From NCBI RefSeq assembly GCF_009208055.1, contig NZ_WFKI01000010.1, forward strand, positions 10,919-74,918: DNA of 64,000 bases. Reading direction: 5' to 3'. The first letter of the stretch is position 1; each line of letters starts with the position of its first letter. The position numbers were made by a program, and so were the translations under genes. Positions 1 to 8,564 of the stretch are shown here, piece by piece. The notes beneath the pieces are model-generated. The model searched no databases and was not told the origin of the DNA. It saw nothing but the letters and a program-made list of their open reading frames with translations. Source of the DNA: Poseidonibacter ostreae (GTDB lineage: Bacteria; Campylobacterota; Campylobacteria; Campylobacterales; Arcobacteraceae).

Positions 1-187
1 AAAAGGAGACGCCAACGGCTATTAGAAAGTAAGTAAGTATTAGCATTTAAAGTCCTGTAAAATATTTTATATAAAAACTATGATAAAAGCATATCAAAAA
101 AATATAAGAAAGTTTAGATTTATCGATTATTTTGCTCTTTTTTATAGTTACACTTCTTTCATAATTAATCCAAGTTAAGGAAAAGAA
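1..187. other. Upstream region of torA; possible tail of a preceding gene
   Basis: The first ~40 bases can be read as the C-terminal tail of a plus-strand gene in more than one frame (stops near 24, 32 and 36), so no partial CDS can be assigned. The remainder is AT-rich and non-coding. It ends in AAGGAAAAGAA just before the torA ATG, a good ribosome binding site. The torA promoter must lie here, but I see no clear repeat that could be named as the operator of the downstream regulator. Confidence 0.5.
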
Positions 188-2596
188 ATGAAAATTGAAA
201 GAAGAAATTTTTTAAAAAAAGGTGCAATAGGGACAGCTGTTATTGCTGCTAGTACTACAATAAGTGGTGCTGCTGCAAATATTATGGAATCAAGAACTAA
301 AAAAATTCCAAGTGCTTCTCACTTTGGACCTTTTTATGCTCATGTAAGAGATGATAAAATTATTGATATCACTTCACAATTAGATTCAGATGCAAACCCA
401 ACAGTAATTGTAAAAGGTTTAGCCGATAGAAATACTTCAAACTCAAGAGTTAAATATCCAGTAGTAAGAAAGTCTTACTTAGAAGGAAAAGGTCGAGGCG
501 ATTTAAGAGGTAAAGAAGAGTTTGTTAGAGTTTCATGGGAAACAGCACTTGATTTAGCTGCAGATGCAATTAAAAGAGCACAGAAAAAAGGTGGTAATGA
601 AGCACTCTACAACGCATCTTATGGTGGTTGGTCTATTCCAGGAGCTTTTAAACCAAATGTTTTAGCTGGAAGATTCTTTAACCAAATTGGTGGAGCTGTT
701 GGAACTGCTGGTGAGTATTCAAATGGTGCTGCTGGTCCTGTAAACCCAGGAGTTGTTGGGGATATGGAAGTTTATTCTATTCAAACTGCACATGAGCAAA
801 TTATCAAACATACTGAAGTTATGGTTTTATGGGGAGCTGATTTATACAAAACTAATAGAGCAGGTTATTCAGTACCAAATCACAGATGTTATGATGCTTA
901 TGAAGAGTACAAAAAAGCTGGTATGAAAGTAATTCTAATTGACCCTATTTATAATTCATCTGGACAAGAGTTTAAAGCTGATTGGATTAAAATTAGACCA
1001 GGTTCTGATGTTGCAATGATGATGGCAATGATGCATCATTTATATAAAACTGGTAAATATGATAAAGCATTTATTGAAAAATATACTCATGGATTTGATA
1101 AGTTTTTACCATATCTTTTAGGAAAAACAGATGGAATTCCTAAAACTGCAAAATGGGCTGAAAAATTAACAGAAGTACCTGCTAAAACAATTGAGCAATT
1201 AGCTGAATTAATGGTTTCTAAAAGAACTATGATTGCAGGAAACTGGGCAATGCAAAGAGCAGCACACGGTGAACAAGTTGATTGGTCTATAATTACTTTA
1301 GCTTCGATGCTTGGACAAATTGGATTACCAGGTGGTGGTTTTGGTTTCTCTATGCATTATGAAGGTGGTGGTGATGCTGCATCTGGAAAAAGAACTGTTG
1401 GTGGATTAAGTCAAGGAAAAGGTGGTGCGGTAACTCTTACTATTCCAGCTTCAAGAATGAGTGATTTAATTAATAAACCAGGTGAAACTGTTACTTATAA
1501 AGGTAAAACTATTAAGTATCCAAAAGTTGAGTTTATGTTAAGTGCAGGTGGTTCACCAATTGGACATCAACCAAATGTAAATGAGCTAATAAAAGCTATG
1601 AGAACATTAGATACTGTTGTTGTTATAGAACCATGGTGGACACCAACTGCTAAAATGGCAGATATTGTTTTTCCTGCAACTACAACTTTAGAAAGAGATG
1701 ATATTGCTTCTGGTATGTCGTATTCAAATGATAGAATTTTTGCAATGAGAAAAGTAGTTGATGCTAGATATGAGTCAAAAGATGATTATGAAATCTTTAC
1801 TGAATTAGCAAAAAGGTTTGGAACTGAAAAAAGATTTACAAGAGATAGAACGCCTATGCAATGGATTCAAAGATTATACAAAAGATCTTATGCAAATAAA
1901 GTAATGAAAATTGCTTTTGAAGATTTCTGGGAAAAAGGAAGTGTTCATTATGATATTCCTGATGAAGCTAGAAAATATGTTAGACATGAAGCGTTTAGAA
2001 AAGACCCTGTAGCAAATGCACTTAAAACAGAAACTGGGAAAATTCAAATTTTTTCTGAAAAGTTTGAAAGTTATAAATATAAAGACTTTAAAGGTCATCC
2101 AATATGGATGGAGCCAGAAGAGTGGTTAGGGAATAAAGAATTAGCAAAAAAATATCCATTACACTTAGTATCACCACATCCAACATTTAGAATCCATACA
2201 CAAATGGATAATACTTGGGTACAAAATGTGCATAAAGTACAAGGCAGAGAGCCAATTAGAATTTCTCCAAATGATGCTAAAAAATTTGGTGTAAAAGATG
2301 GCGAGATTGTAGAGGTATATAATAATAGAGGGAGTATTTTAGCAGGTGTAGTAGTTACAAATACTATTAGAGATGGTGTTGCAGCAATTGAGGAAGGGGC
2401 TTGGTATTCTCCTGAAGATAGTTCAAAAGAGAATTCAAGATGTAATTCTGGACAAGTTAATGTATTAACTTCATCAAGACCAACATCTCAAATGGCAAAT
2501 GCAACAACAGTAAACTCAACACTAGTTTCAATTAAAAAAGTGGATGTTGTTTCTCCAAATGTGGCATATAATCCACCAAAAATTCAAGGAGCTTAA
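188..2596 (+). CDS. torA: TMAO/S- or N-oxide reductase, molybdopterin catalytic subunit (TorA-like), Tat-exported
   Basis: A periplasmic molybdenum enzyme of the DMSO reductase family, expected to reduce trimethylamine N-oxide and/or sulfoxides as a respiratory electron acceptor. Seen: a twin-arginine leader (RRNFLKKG, residues 5-12) followed by a hydrophobic stretch to about residue 30; no N-terminal Fe-S cluster cysteines, as in TorA/DorA; YGGWS near residue 145 and EYSNGAAG near 176-183, which matches the site of the molybdenum serine ligand (about Ser178) in TorA/DMSO reductases; a C-terminal molydopterin dinucleotide binding domain with the HPTFRIHTQMDN segment. Its 802 residues fit the family. 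The ATG has a clear AAGGA upstream. A monohaem cytochrome gene follows after 2 bases, the same pairing as Cj0264c/Cj0265c of Campylobacter jejuni. TMAO versus DMSO or biotin sulfoxide preference cannot be read from sequence. Confidence 0.9.
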   Translation: MKIERRNFLKKGAIGTAVIAASTTISGAAANIMESRTKKIPSASHFGPFYAHVRDDKIIDITSQLDSDANPTVIVKGLADRNTSNSRVKYPVVRKSYLEGKGRGDLRGKEEFVRVSWETALDLAADAIKRAQKKGGNEALYNASYGGWSIPGAFKPNVLAGRFFNQIGGAVGTAGEYSNGAAGPVNPGVVGDMEVYSIQTAHEQIIKHTEVMVLWGADLYKTNRAGYSVPNHRCYDAYEEYKKAGMKVILIDPIYNSSGQEFKADWIKIRPGSDVAMMMAMMHHLYKTGKYDKAFIEKYTHGFDKFLPYLLGKTDGIPKTAKWAEKLTEVPAKTIEQLAELMVSKRTMIAGNWAMQRAAHGEQVDWSIITLASMLGQIGLPGGGFGFSMHYEGGGDAASGKRTVGGLSQGKGGAVTLTIPASRMSDLINKPGETVTYKGKTIKYPKVEFMLSAGGSPIGHQPNVNELIKAMRTLDTVVVIEPWWTPTAKMADIVFPATTTLERDDIASGMSYSNDRIFAMRKVVDARYESKDDYEIFTELAKRFGTEKRFTRDRTPMQWIQRLYKRSYANKVMKIAFEDFWEKGSVHYDIPDEARKYVRHEAFRKDPVANALKTETGKIQIFSEKFESYKYKDFKGHPIWMEPEEWLGNKELAKKYPLHLVSPHPTFRIHTQMDNTWVQNVHKVQGREPIRISPNDAKKFGVKDGEIVEVYNNRGSILAGVVVTNTIRDGVAAIEEGAWYSPEDSSKENSRCNSGQVNVLTSSRPTSQMANATTVNSTLVSIKKVDVVSPNVAYNPPKIQGA

Positions 2597-2598
2597 TT

Positions 2599-3153
2599 AT
2601 GAAAGCTATTTTAAAAAAATTATTAATAACATTACTTGCAGTAGGGAGTTTTTCCCTACTAAGTGCTAATGAAATGTACATCTTCCAAACAGCAGATGTA
2701 AAAATTGATAATAATAAAGCAAAACTTTATATTGGTACGCCTGTAAAAGTACTAAAAGATGTTGATGATAAGAATTCGTTAGTTGAATTTTCAGGAATGG
2801 TTTTTGCTAATAAGCTTTACATAAATAAAGATAAATCACTTTTATTAGCATCAGTAGAAAAAAGTACTTTTGGAAAAGATGGTGAAATAAAAAAAGTTCA
2901 AGCAATAATTGAAAAAGGTTATTTAGCTAATAATCCACTTGAAATTTGGGAGGAACATGAAGAGTTCTTTTATGAAAACTGTACACAATGTCATGCCGCA
3001 CACGCACCAACAGAACATTCAATGTTAGAATGGGATGCTATTTTACAAACAATGAATGGTTTTGCACAACTTGATGCCCAAGAAGCAGCTTATTTAGCAA
3101 GATTTGTAAAAGCTACATCTAATAATGGATTTTATCCAAAAGCAAAAAAGTAA
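2599..3153 (+). CDS. torC: Periplasmic monohaem c-type cytochrome, electron donor to TorA
   Basis: A 184-residue exported protein that probably passes electrons to the TorA-like reductase. Seen: N-terminal signal peptide or anchor (basic start, hydrophobic residues 7-22, SLLSANE); a single haem c motif CTQCH at residues 128-132; a following APTEHSMLEWDAI stretch and C-terminal helix. The segment around the haem resembles the C-terminal monohaem domain of TorC, but the four NapC/NirT-type haems of classical TorC are absent. The first half looks like a small beta domain of unknown role. It lies 2 bases after torA with its ribosome site (AAGGAG) inside the torA end. Known: the Cj0265c type of partner has this architecture. 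The symbol is used by analogy; the quinol donor to this cytochrome is not visible here. Confidence 0.8.
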   Translation: MKAILKKLLITLLAVGSFSLLSANEMYIFQTADVKIDNNKAKLYIGTPVKVLKDVDDKNSLVEFSGMVFANKLYINKDKSLLLASVEKSTFGKDGEIKKVQAIIEKGYLANNPLEIWEEHEEFFYENCTQCHAAHAPTEHSMLEWDAILQTMNGFAQLDAQEAAYLARFVKATSNNGFYPKAKK

Positions 3154-3161
3154 AAATTAAG

Positions 3162-3167
3162 TATAAT
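3162..3167 (+). promoter_or_regulatory. Putative -10 element for the response regulator gene
   Basis: TATAAT in the context AGTATAATTAGC, 19 bases before the response-regulator ATG, with AAAAAGGAGAG between as ribosome site. Similar AGTATAAT or GCTATAAT boxes precede several other genes in this window, in keeping with the weak -35 dependence of Campylobacterota sigma70 promoters. It would let the regulator module be expressed apart from torA. Confidence 0.4.
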
Positions 3168-3185
3168 TAGCAAAAAGGAGAGATT

Positions 3186-3872
3186 ATGAAAAAAGATGTA
3201 CTTGAAAAATTACAAAACTTGACTCTTCTTTATGCTGAAGATGAGGTAGGAATTAGAGAAAATATTGCAGATTCTCTACGATACTATGTAAAAGAAGTTT
3301 ATGAAGCAAATGATGGAGAGGAAGGATATGAATTATATCTTGAAAAAACTCCTGATATTATATTAAGTGATATTCATATGCCAAATGTAAATGGTATTGA
3401 ATTTATAAAAAAAGTTAGACAAATAGATAAAAATATTCCAGTTGTTATGATAACTGCTCATACAGATAAAGAGTATTTACTTGAAGCAGTTGAATTACAT
3501 ATGGAAAAATATATTGTAAAACCTCTTGATTTAGATGAGTTATTTGAATCTTTAGATAAATGTATAACCCTGCTAGACTCAAATAGAAAAGTTATATTAA
3601 AAGTTGATAAAGATTATGTTTATGATTATGATTTAAAAGAATTAAAATATAAAGACGAAAGTATTATTTTAAATAAAAAAGAGATGACTTTTTTAGAAGT
3701 GCTAATCTCTAATCAGAATAGAATTGTAAATTATGAAGAGTTACAAGATAAAGTTTGGGGTGATGATATTATGACAGATAGTGCATTACGCTCACTTGTA
3801 AGAAATTTACGAAAAAAACTTCCTACGGATTTACTTTTTAATTTATCCGGAGTAGGATATAGACTTGTATAA
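3186..3872 (+). CDS. OmpR-family response regulator of the torA-linked module (TorR-like)
   Basis: A 228-residue two-domain regulator. Seen: receiver domain at residues 12-120 with acidic pocket E18-D19, phospho-acceptor Asp62 in LSDIHMPN, the T/S position in MITAH, and the invariant lysine in VKPLD (about 112); a C-terminal winged-helix DNA-binding domain (residues ~135-228) with LNKKEMTFLEVLI, VWGDD and GVGYRLV, typical of OmpR/PhoB proteins. It sits 32 bases after the cytochrome gene and its end overlaps the next gene by 8 bases, so it belongs with the downstream binding protein and kinase. Inferred: it activates torA in response to the electron acceptor, by analogy with TorR. The cognate kinase is probably the protein at 5492-7153. 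Confidence 0.85.
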   Translation: MKKDVLEKLQNLTLLYAEDEVGIRENIADSLRYYVKEVYEANDGEEGYELYLEKTPDIILSDIHMPNVNGIEFIKKVRQIDKNIPVVMITAHTDKEYLLEAVELHMEKYIVKPLDLDELFESLDKCITLLDSNRKVILKVDKDYVYDYDLKELKYKDESIILNKKEMTFLEVLISNQNRIVNYEELQDKVWGDDIMTDSALRSLVRNLRKKLPTDLLFNLSGVGYRLV

Positions 3873-5505
3873 ACTAATACTTCTATTTTTTCTTGCATTT
3901 AATTTATTAAGTGCAAGTACTTTTAGGGAAGATAATTCTAAATTAAAACTTGCAAAACCCATGCATCCAAACTCACATATTAAAATATTTTTACCCTCAA
4001 TACCTTATTCTTATGTATCAAAAACAATTAATTCTGGACTTGTACGCTCTACTGATAATGAAAGAGGATGGGAATATGATTTAGCTAAAGAGCATATAAG
4101 AGTAGATGATTATACATATATTTTTGAGCTTAGAGAAAATCTAAAATTTCAAAATGGAAAAGATTTTACAATGGATGATATTTTATTTAATTTTGAATTT
4201 TTTAAAAAGAATCCACTTTTATATACAAATATTGATAAAATTGATTTTGATATTATAAAACTTGATGAAAAAAGATTTAAAATAGTTTTAAAACAAAAAT
4301 ATGAGATGTTTTTAACAGATTTAGCACGAATTTATTTTTATACCAAAGAGTACATAGAAAAATATAATCCAATAGGAGCAGAAACTGGGACAGCAACAAA
4401 AGTAGCTGGTGCTTATGGAATGGGACCATATATTTTAAAAAGTGGTTTTGCATTAGGAGAGAAACAGACTTCAAAGCTTGAATTAATAGCAAATCCTTAT
4501 TATTGGGATAAAAGATATCCAAAAATTAAAAAGGTTACAGTTTATACTCAACTTGATGTGAATAAGGCTTTAGATTCTATTGTTGAAAAGGAAGGGCAAC
4601 TTGATATTATGCCAATTCCATTTAATAAAAAAATTAATGTACTAATGTCAAAATATTCAAAGCTTATAATAAAAGAATCTACAAATAACTTTACAATATT
4701 TTTTAATCTAATAAATGGAAATAAAATACTTGAAAATAAAGATGTAAGAATTGCCTTGAATGAAGCAATAAATCAAGAAAATCTTTTAAATTTTGTTTAT
4801 AAAAAAGAAGGAAAAATATCTCCTTTTGCAACTTCGATAAACTATAAAGAGGTGAAAAAAATTGCAGCTAAAAATGAATACAAGAAATTTAATTTTAGTG
4901 AAAAAAAGAAAAAAGAGTTGCTCAATGGCTTAGAGTTAAATATTTTTACTCAAGATAGATTTATATTTTTATTTAAAGGCATTGAATACCAATTGAAGAA
5001 ATATGGTGTTAAATTAAAATATACAATTACAAGTAGTGAAAAAGATATATATGAACAACTTTTAAATACAAGGACTTCACAAAACAGTAAAAAATGGGAT
5101 TTACTTATGTGGGGTAATGATGATTGGTATTACCAAAATCCTTGGACGGTATTTTTTGTTTATGAAAACGATTCTCCTTGGTCTACAATAAAGAATGATG
5201 AGGTAATGAATACTCTAATCACAAAATTTTTTGAAACAAAAACTAACTCTTTGGAATATGAAAAAATAGTAGAAAAGATACTTTATCAAGCACGAGAGAT
5301 GGCATATACTTTAAGAGTTCCATCTTCTAATAAAGTATTAGCAGTAAATAAAGAAGTTGTTTTTAAACCTTATGGAGGAGGGATAATCCCTCTTTGGAAA
5401 ATAGAATTAACAAAAGATCATTGGTCAATTAGAAAAAATAATGAGTATTCAAAAAAATTACATACTCCTATAAAAACACAAAGAATTAAAAATGAAGTTA
5501 AATAA
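3865..5505 (+). CDS. Periplasmic family-5 substrate-binding protein in the torA regulatory module
   Basis: A 546-residue exported protein of the extracellular solute-binding family 5 (peptide/nickel type). Seen: TTG start embedded in the end of the response-regulator gene; signal peptide MYKLILLFFLAFNLLSAS; an N-terminal lobe with LKFQNGKDFTMDDILFN, the family's typical 'W/F-x-DG-x-x-x-T-A-x-D-V' region in degenerate form; GMGPYILKSG followed by NPYYWDKRYPKI, the family signature; and a long C-terminal lobe. No ABC permease or ATPase gene is adjacent. It overlaps the regulator by 8 bases and the kinase by 14, which indicates translational coupling. Inferred: it is not a transporter component but a ligand-sensing partner of the kinase, taking the place that TorT has in enterobacterial TMAO sensing, although TorT belongs to a different binding-protein family. 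Confidence 0.8.
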   Translation: MYKLILLFFLAFNLLSASTFREDNSKLKLAKPMHPNSHIKIFLPSIPYSYVSKTINSGLVRSTDNERGWEYDLAKEHIRVDDYTYIFELRENLKFQNGKDFTMDDILFNFEFFKKNPLLYTNIDKIDFDIIKLDEKRFKIVLKQKYEMFLTDLARIYFYTKEYIEKYNPIGAETGTATKVAGAYGMGPYILKSGFALGEKQTSKLELIANPYYWDKRYPKIKKVTVYTQLDVNKALDSIVEKEGQLDIMPIPFNKKINVLMSKYSKLIIKESTNNFTIFFNLINGNKILENKDVRIALNEAINQENLLNFVYKKEGKISPFATSINYKEVKKIAAKNEYKKFNFSEKKKKELLNGLELNIFTQDRFIFLFKGIEYQLKKYGVKLKYTITSSEKDIYEQLLNTRTSQNSKKWDLLMWGNDDWYYQNPWTVFFVYENDSPWSTIKNDEVMNTLITKFFETKTNSLEYEKIVEKILYQAREMAYTLRVPSSNKVLAVNKEVVFKPYGGGIIPLWKIELTKDHWSIRKNNEYSKKLHTPIKTQRIKNEVK

Positions 5506-7153
5506 TATAAATATAAAAGTAAAGCTTGGAATACTATTTCTAATTTTGTGTATTTCTATTGCAGTTTTATCCTATAAAGCAATAAATACAAGTGAGTATA
5601 ATAAACAAACATTAAAAGTAGTACATAGTAAATCTCAAACTGTATTAGCAATGCAAGATAAGATTATCACGCCTTTATATAAATTAAGAGAATTAACTCA
5701 GTCTTTAGTAATGGCTCCTAATAATGAGATTAGAGAAACTATTCAAAGCAATATGAACTTTCTTGTAAAGAGTCTTAAAAATGAGTTTATACAACTAAAA
5801 GATACTCTTGTATTATTAGAATGGGATAGATATCAAGAATCAATTAAAACTACTAAAAAATATCTTGAAGATGAGTTTGAAGAGGGTGCATATGTAAATG
5901 TTACAACAACAAGTAGAGAACAGTTTAACCAATTATTAGAAAGTCTATTAGCAATTCAAAGTAACTCTTTAAATAATTCAACAATTGCTTATGAAAAAGC
6001 AAGTAAAGAAGTAAAAGAGATTAAATTTGAAATTTTAATGGTGATTGTAATCGTACTTATTTTAGCAACATTTATAGGATGGTTAATTACAAGTAATATA
6101 ATAAAATCAATTGATGTTGTTCAAGATGGATTGACAAACTTTTTTGAATATTTGCATCATAGAAAAAATAGTGTTAGAAAAATTGAAATAAATTCAAAAG
6201 ATGAATTTTATCAAATGGCACAGATGATAAATGAAAATGTCTCTGATATACAGAAAAATATTAGAGATAATGAAGAGCTGATTAAAAATGCTACAAAGGT
6301 ATTAGAAGATTTAAAAAGTGGGGACTTAAGTTCAAGGCTTACAAAACACAGTAATAACGAATCCTTAAATGAATTGAAAATTATGATGAATAATATGATT
6401 GATAATTTGGAGTTTCAAGTACAAGAGCAAATTGATAAAAGGCTAGAGCAAGAACAATTGTTAATTCAGCAATCAAAACTAGCATCAATGGGTGAAATGA
6501 TTGGTAATATTGCTCATCAATGGAGACAGCCTTTATCTCAAATCTCTGCTATTCACATGAATATGAAAATTACTTATGATTTTGATAAGTTTACAAAAGA
6601 GTATATAGATACAAAGATAAAAGAAGCAAATAAATTAACCTCTTATATGTCTCAAACAATATCAGATTTTCAAAACTTCTTTAAACCACAAGGTGAAAGA
6701 GAGTATTTCTCAGTTGAAAAAGCATGTCGTGATGCTTACCATATATTAGAATCATCACTAAAATATCATGGAATAAAAATAGAGTTTAATGTAATTGAAG
6801 ATAGTAAAATTTTTGGTTATAAAAATGAATATTCACAAGTGATTTTAAATGTATTAAGTAATGCAAAAGATATTTTAATAGAGAGAAAAATAGAAAAACC
6901 AAATATAAATATAGAAATAAAAGAGGGTGAGAATTTTGCAATTGTAAAAATAAAAGATAATGCAAAAGGTGTTGAAAAAAATATTATAGATAAAATCTTT
7001 GAGCCATATTTTACAACAAGACATAAAACTCAAGGTACAGGTATTGGTTTATATATGTCAAAAAATATAATAGAGCGAAATATGAATGGCTTTATTAATG
7101 TAAAGAATATAGAAAATGGAGCATTATTCACTATTAAGGTTTCAAAGAAGTAA
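5492..7153 (+). CDS. Membrane sensor histidine kinase of the torA-linked module (TorS-like role)
   Basis: A 553-residue kinase. Seen: first membrane segment at residues 11-28; a mainly helical periplasmic region (29-178) that looks like a chemoreceptor-type helical bundle rather than PAS or Cache; second membrane segment at 180-202; HAMP-like linkers with a second repeat (SGDLSSRLTK, about 276-285); coiled coil to 330; H-box GNIAHQWRQPLSQ with phospho-acceptor His342; ATPase domain with N-box NVLSNAKD (453-460), KDNAKGV (488-493) and GTGIGLYM (515-522). There is no receiver or Hpt domain, so it is not a hybrid kinase like E. coli TorS. Its start lies inside the upstream binding-protein gene. 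Inferred: it reads the liganded state of that protein and phosphorylates the regulator at 3186-3872. Confidence 0.85.
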   Translation: MKLNNINIKVKLGILFLILCISIAVLSYKAINTSEYNKQTLKVVHSKSQTVLAMQDKIITPLYKLRELTQSLVMAPNNEIRETIQSNMNFLVKSLKNEFIQLKDTLVLLEWDRYQESIKTTKKYLEDEFEEGAYVNVTTTSREQFNQLLESLLAIQSNSLNNSTIAYEKASKEVKEIKFEILMVIVIVLILATFIGWLITSNIIKSIDVVQDGLTNFFEYLHHRKNSVRKIEINSKDEFYQMAQMINENVSDIQKNIRDNEELIKNATKVLEDLKSGDLSSRLTKHSNNESLNELKIMMNNMIDNLEFQVQEQIDKRLEQEQLLIQQSKLASMGEMIGNIAHQWRQPLSQISAIHMNMKITYDFDKFTKEYIDTKIKEANKLTSYMSQTISDFQNFFKPQGEREYFSVEKACRDAYHILESSLKYHGIKIEFNVIEDSKIFGYKNEYSQVILNVLSNAKDILIERKIEKPNINIEIKEGENFAIVKIKDNAKGVEKNIIDKIFEPYFTTRHKTQGTGIGLYMSKNIIERNMNGFINVKNIENGALFTIKVSKK

Positions 7154-7226
7154 AAATTTAATATTTATTAACACATTATTATCTTTAATTAGGTAAAATG
7201 AGGATAATTAATTTATAGGAATATAA

Positions 7227-7721
7227 ATGCCAAAAGAAAAAACATTTAAAGAAAAAATTTTAGATTATATATATATTGTATCTAAGCAACCAATCTTGTT
7301 AAGAGATTTACTTATTGCAAATAGACAATATAAAGAAGGTATGCATGTAGATCCTGCAAAACTTGGGTTCAGAATAAAACTCTCACGTGCTTATTTAGTT
7401 TATATGGGAATGATACTAAGTGTTTTAATACCTTTATCAGGACTTACACATAAACCTTTAGCTGATATAGATTCACATATATCTATAATAGGAGCTGTTG
7501 TTATTACAGCAATTATATTTATTGGCTTTAATTTTTTTAGAGCTAAAATGAGAGATGCTATAACTATTGAACTTATAAAAAGATCTTGGAAAATACATTT
7601 TCCTTTTTTCTCTTATGATGAATATTCAGAAAAAATTGAAGAAATTTTTGAAAAATCTTTGAAAGAAGAAGTTTCAAAAAGAGAATTAGAAAAATATATC
7701 TTAGATAACCTTACAGAATAA
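7227..7721 (+). CDS. Small membrane protein of unknown function
   Basis: 164 residues, not recognised as a named family. Seen: a basic, cytoplasmic-looking N-terminus (KEKTFKEKILDYIY), a hydrophobic segment at about residues 54-72 and another at about 86-103, joined by a short HKPLADIDSH loop, then a charged helical tail rich in Glu and Lys. The protein is therefore predicted to have two membrane helices with both ends on the same side. ATAGGAATATAA precedes the ATG. It stands alone: a kinase gene ends 73 bases upstream, and the next gene converges on it across a hairpin. Confidence 0.65.
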   Translation: MPKEKTFKEKILDYIYIVSKQPILLRDLLIANRQYKEGMHVDPAKLGFRIKLSRAYLVYMGMILSVLIPLSGLTHKPLADIDSHISIIGAVVITAIIFIGFNFFRAKMRDAITIELIKRSWKIHFPFFSYDEYSEKIEEIFEKSLKEEVSKRELEKYILDNLTE

Positions 7722-7731
7722 TCTCTGTAAG
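7710..7731 (+). terminator. Probable terminator of the 7227-7721 gene
   Basis: Perfect 8-bp stem CTTACAGA / TCTGTAAG with a 6-base loop, overlapping the stop codon and followed by ATTATTTTA. It lies between two convergent genes, which is where a terminator is expected. Confidence 0.6.
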
Positions 7732-7748
7732 ATTATTTTACGAATATC

Positions 7749-8564
7749 TTATTTCTTTAAATCTAAATCTAGATGTATTTTAGTAAAAGTAAGTAAGGAC
7801 TCAACAAAAGCTTTCGCACAATTTTCTCTATTTTCATTTGTATCTCTTACATCTTTATATGGAAACTCTATTTGAATTCCACTAATATTCCCACCATTTA
7901 AAGACCCATGGCTAATAGTATTGTAAGCACCCTCAAAATAGTTGTCATCACTTGCATATGGAAGTTTTACAGAAGGTACTGAATCATAACCTTCATTACA
8001 CATCAAACTTCCCATAGAGTGTGGACCTCTTAATTGATCTATAAAACACTCTTTTGTAAATTTTGATAAAGCAGAAATACTTGAATTCTCAATATTAGAT
8101 TTCTCTTTTAGTGAACCATCATGTTGCTTGATAATAGAATTATCAAGTAAGTATCCAAACTCTAAATATCCTTTAGGATGTGATTGTCCATGAATATCTA
8201 TATATAAACCTTTTGAAAACTTATTTTCTATCTCTTTTTTAGAAATTTTAATAAAGTCATGAAATTGATTATAAGGAATACTTGCTTTTTCATCTTCATA
8301 AGCTTCTTCTTTTGCTCTATTTATATCTACTTTGACTCTTGAAATATCAGCAATTACTGCATAAGGTGTAAGCTGTGTTTGTTTATGAAATTCTTTTATA
8401 ATTAATTCCGTAAGTTCATAAGTGTAATCATCTTTATCAAATACACCTTTGGTTCTTGTTTTTATCTCTTTTGGTTCTTCTTCTCCACCATGAGGAGCAC
8501 TTAATATTATTGGTGCATTTCCTTGGTAATATTTTATATGATTTTTTTTAATTGCTTTAGTCAT
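7749..8564 (-). CDS. N-formylglutamate amidohydrolase-like protein
   Basis: 271 residues of the N-formylglutamate amidohydrolase (FGase) superfamily. Seen: SAPHGGEEE near the N-terminus, the metal/substrate-site region VIADISRVKVDINRAKEEAY, YIDIHGQSHPKGYLEFGYLL in the middle, and HGSLNGGNISGIQIEFPYK near the C-terminus; these are the conserved blocks of the family. Known members hydrolyse N-formyl-L-glutamate at the end of histidine degradation. No histidine-utilisation genes (hutH, hutU, hutI) are nearby, so the substrate here is uncertain and other N-acyl amino acids are possible. Its start overlaps the end of the MnmD-like gene by 8 bases, implying co-translation. Confidence 0.75.
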   Translation of the reverse strand: MTKAIKKNHIKYYQGNAPIILSAPHGGEEEPKEIKTRTKGVFDKDDYTYELTELIIKEFHKQTQLTPYAVIADISRVKVDINRAKEEAYEDEKASIPYNQFHDFIKISKKEIENKFSKGLYIDIHGQSHPKGYLEFGYLLDNSIIKQHDGSLKEKSNIENSSISALSKFTKECFIDQLRGPHSMGSLMCNEGYDSVPSVKLPYASDDNYFEGAYNTISHGSLNGGNISGIQIEFPYKDVRDTNENRENCAKAFVESLLTFTKIHLDLDLKK

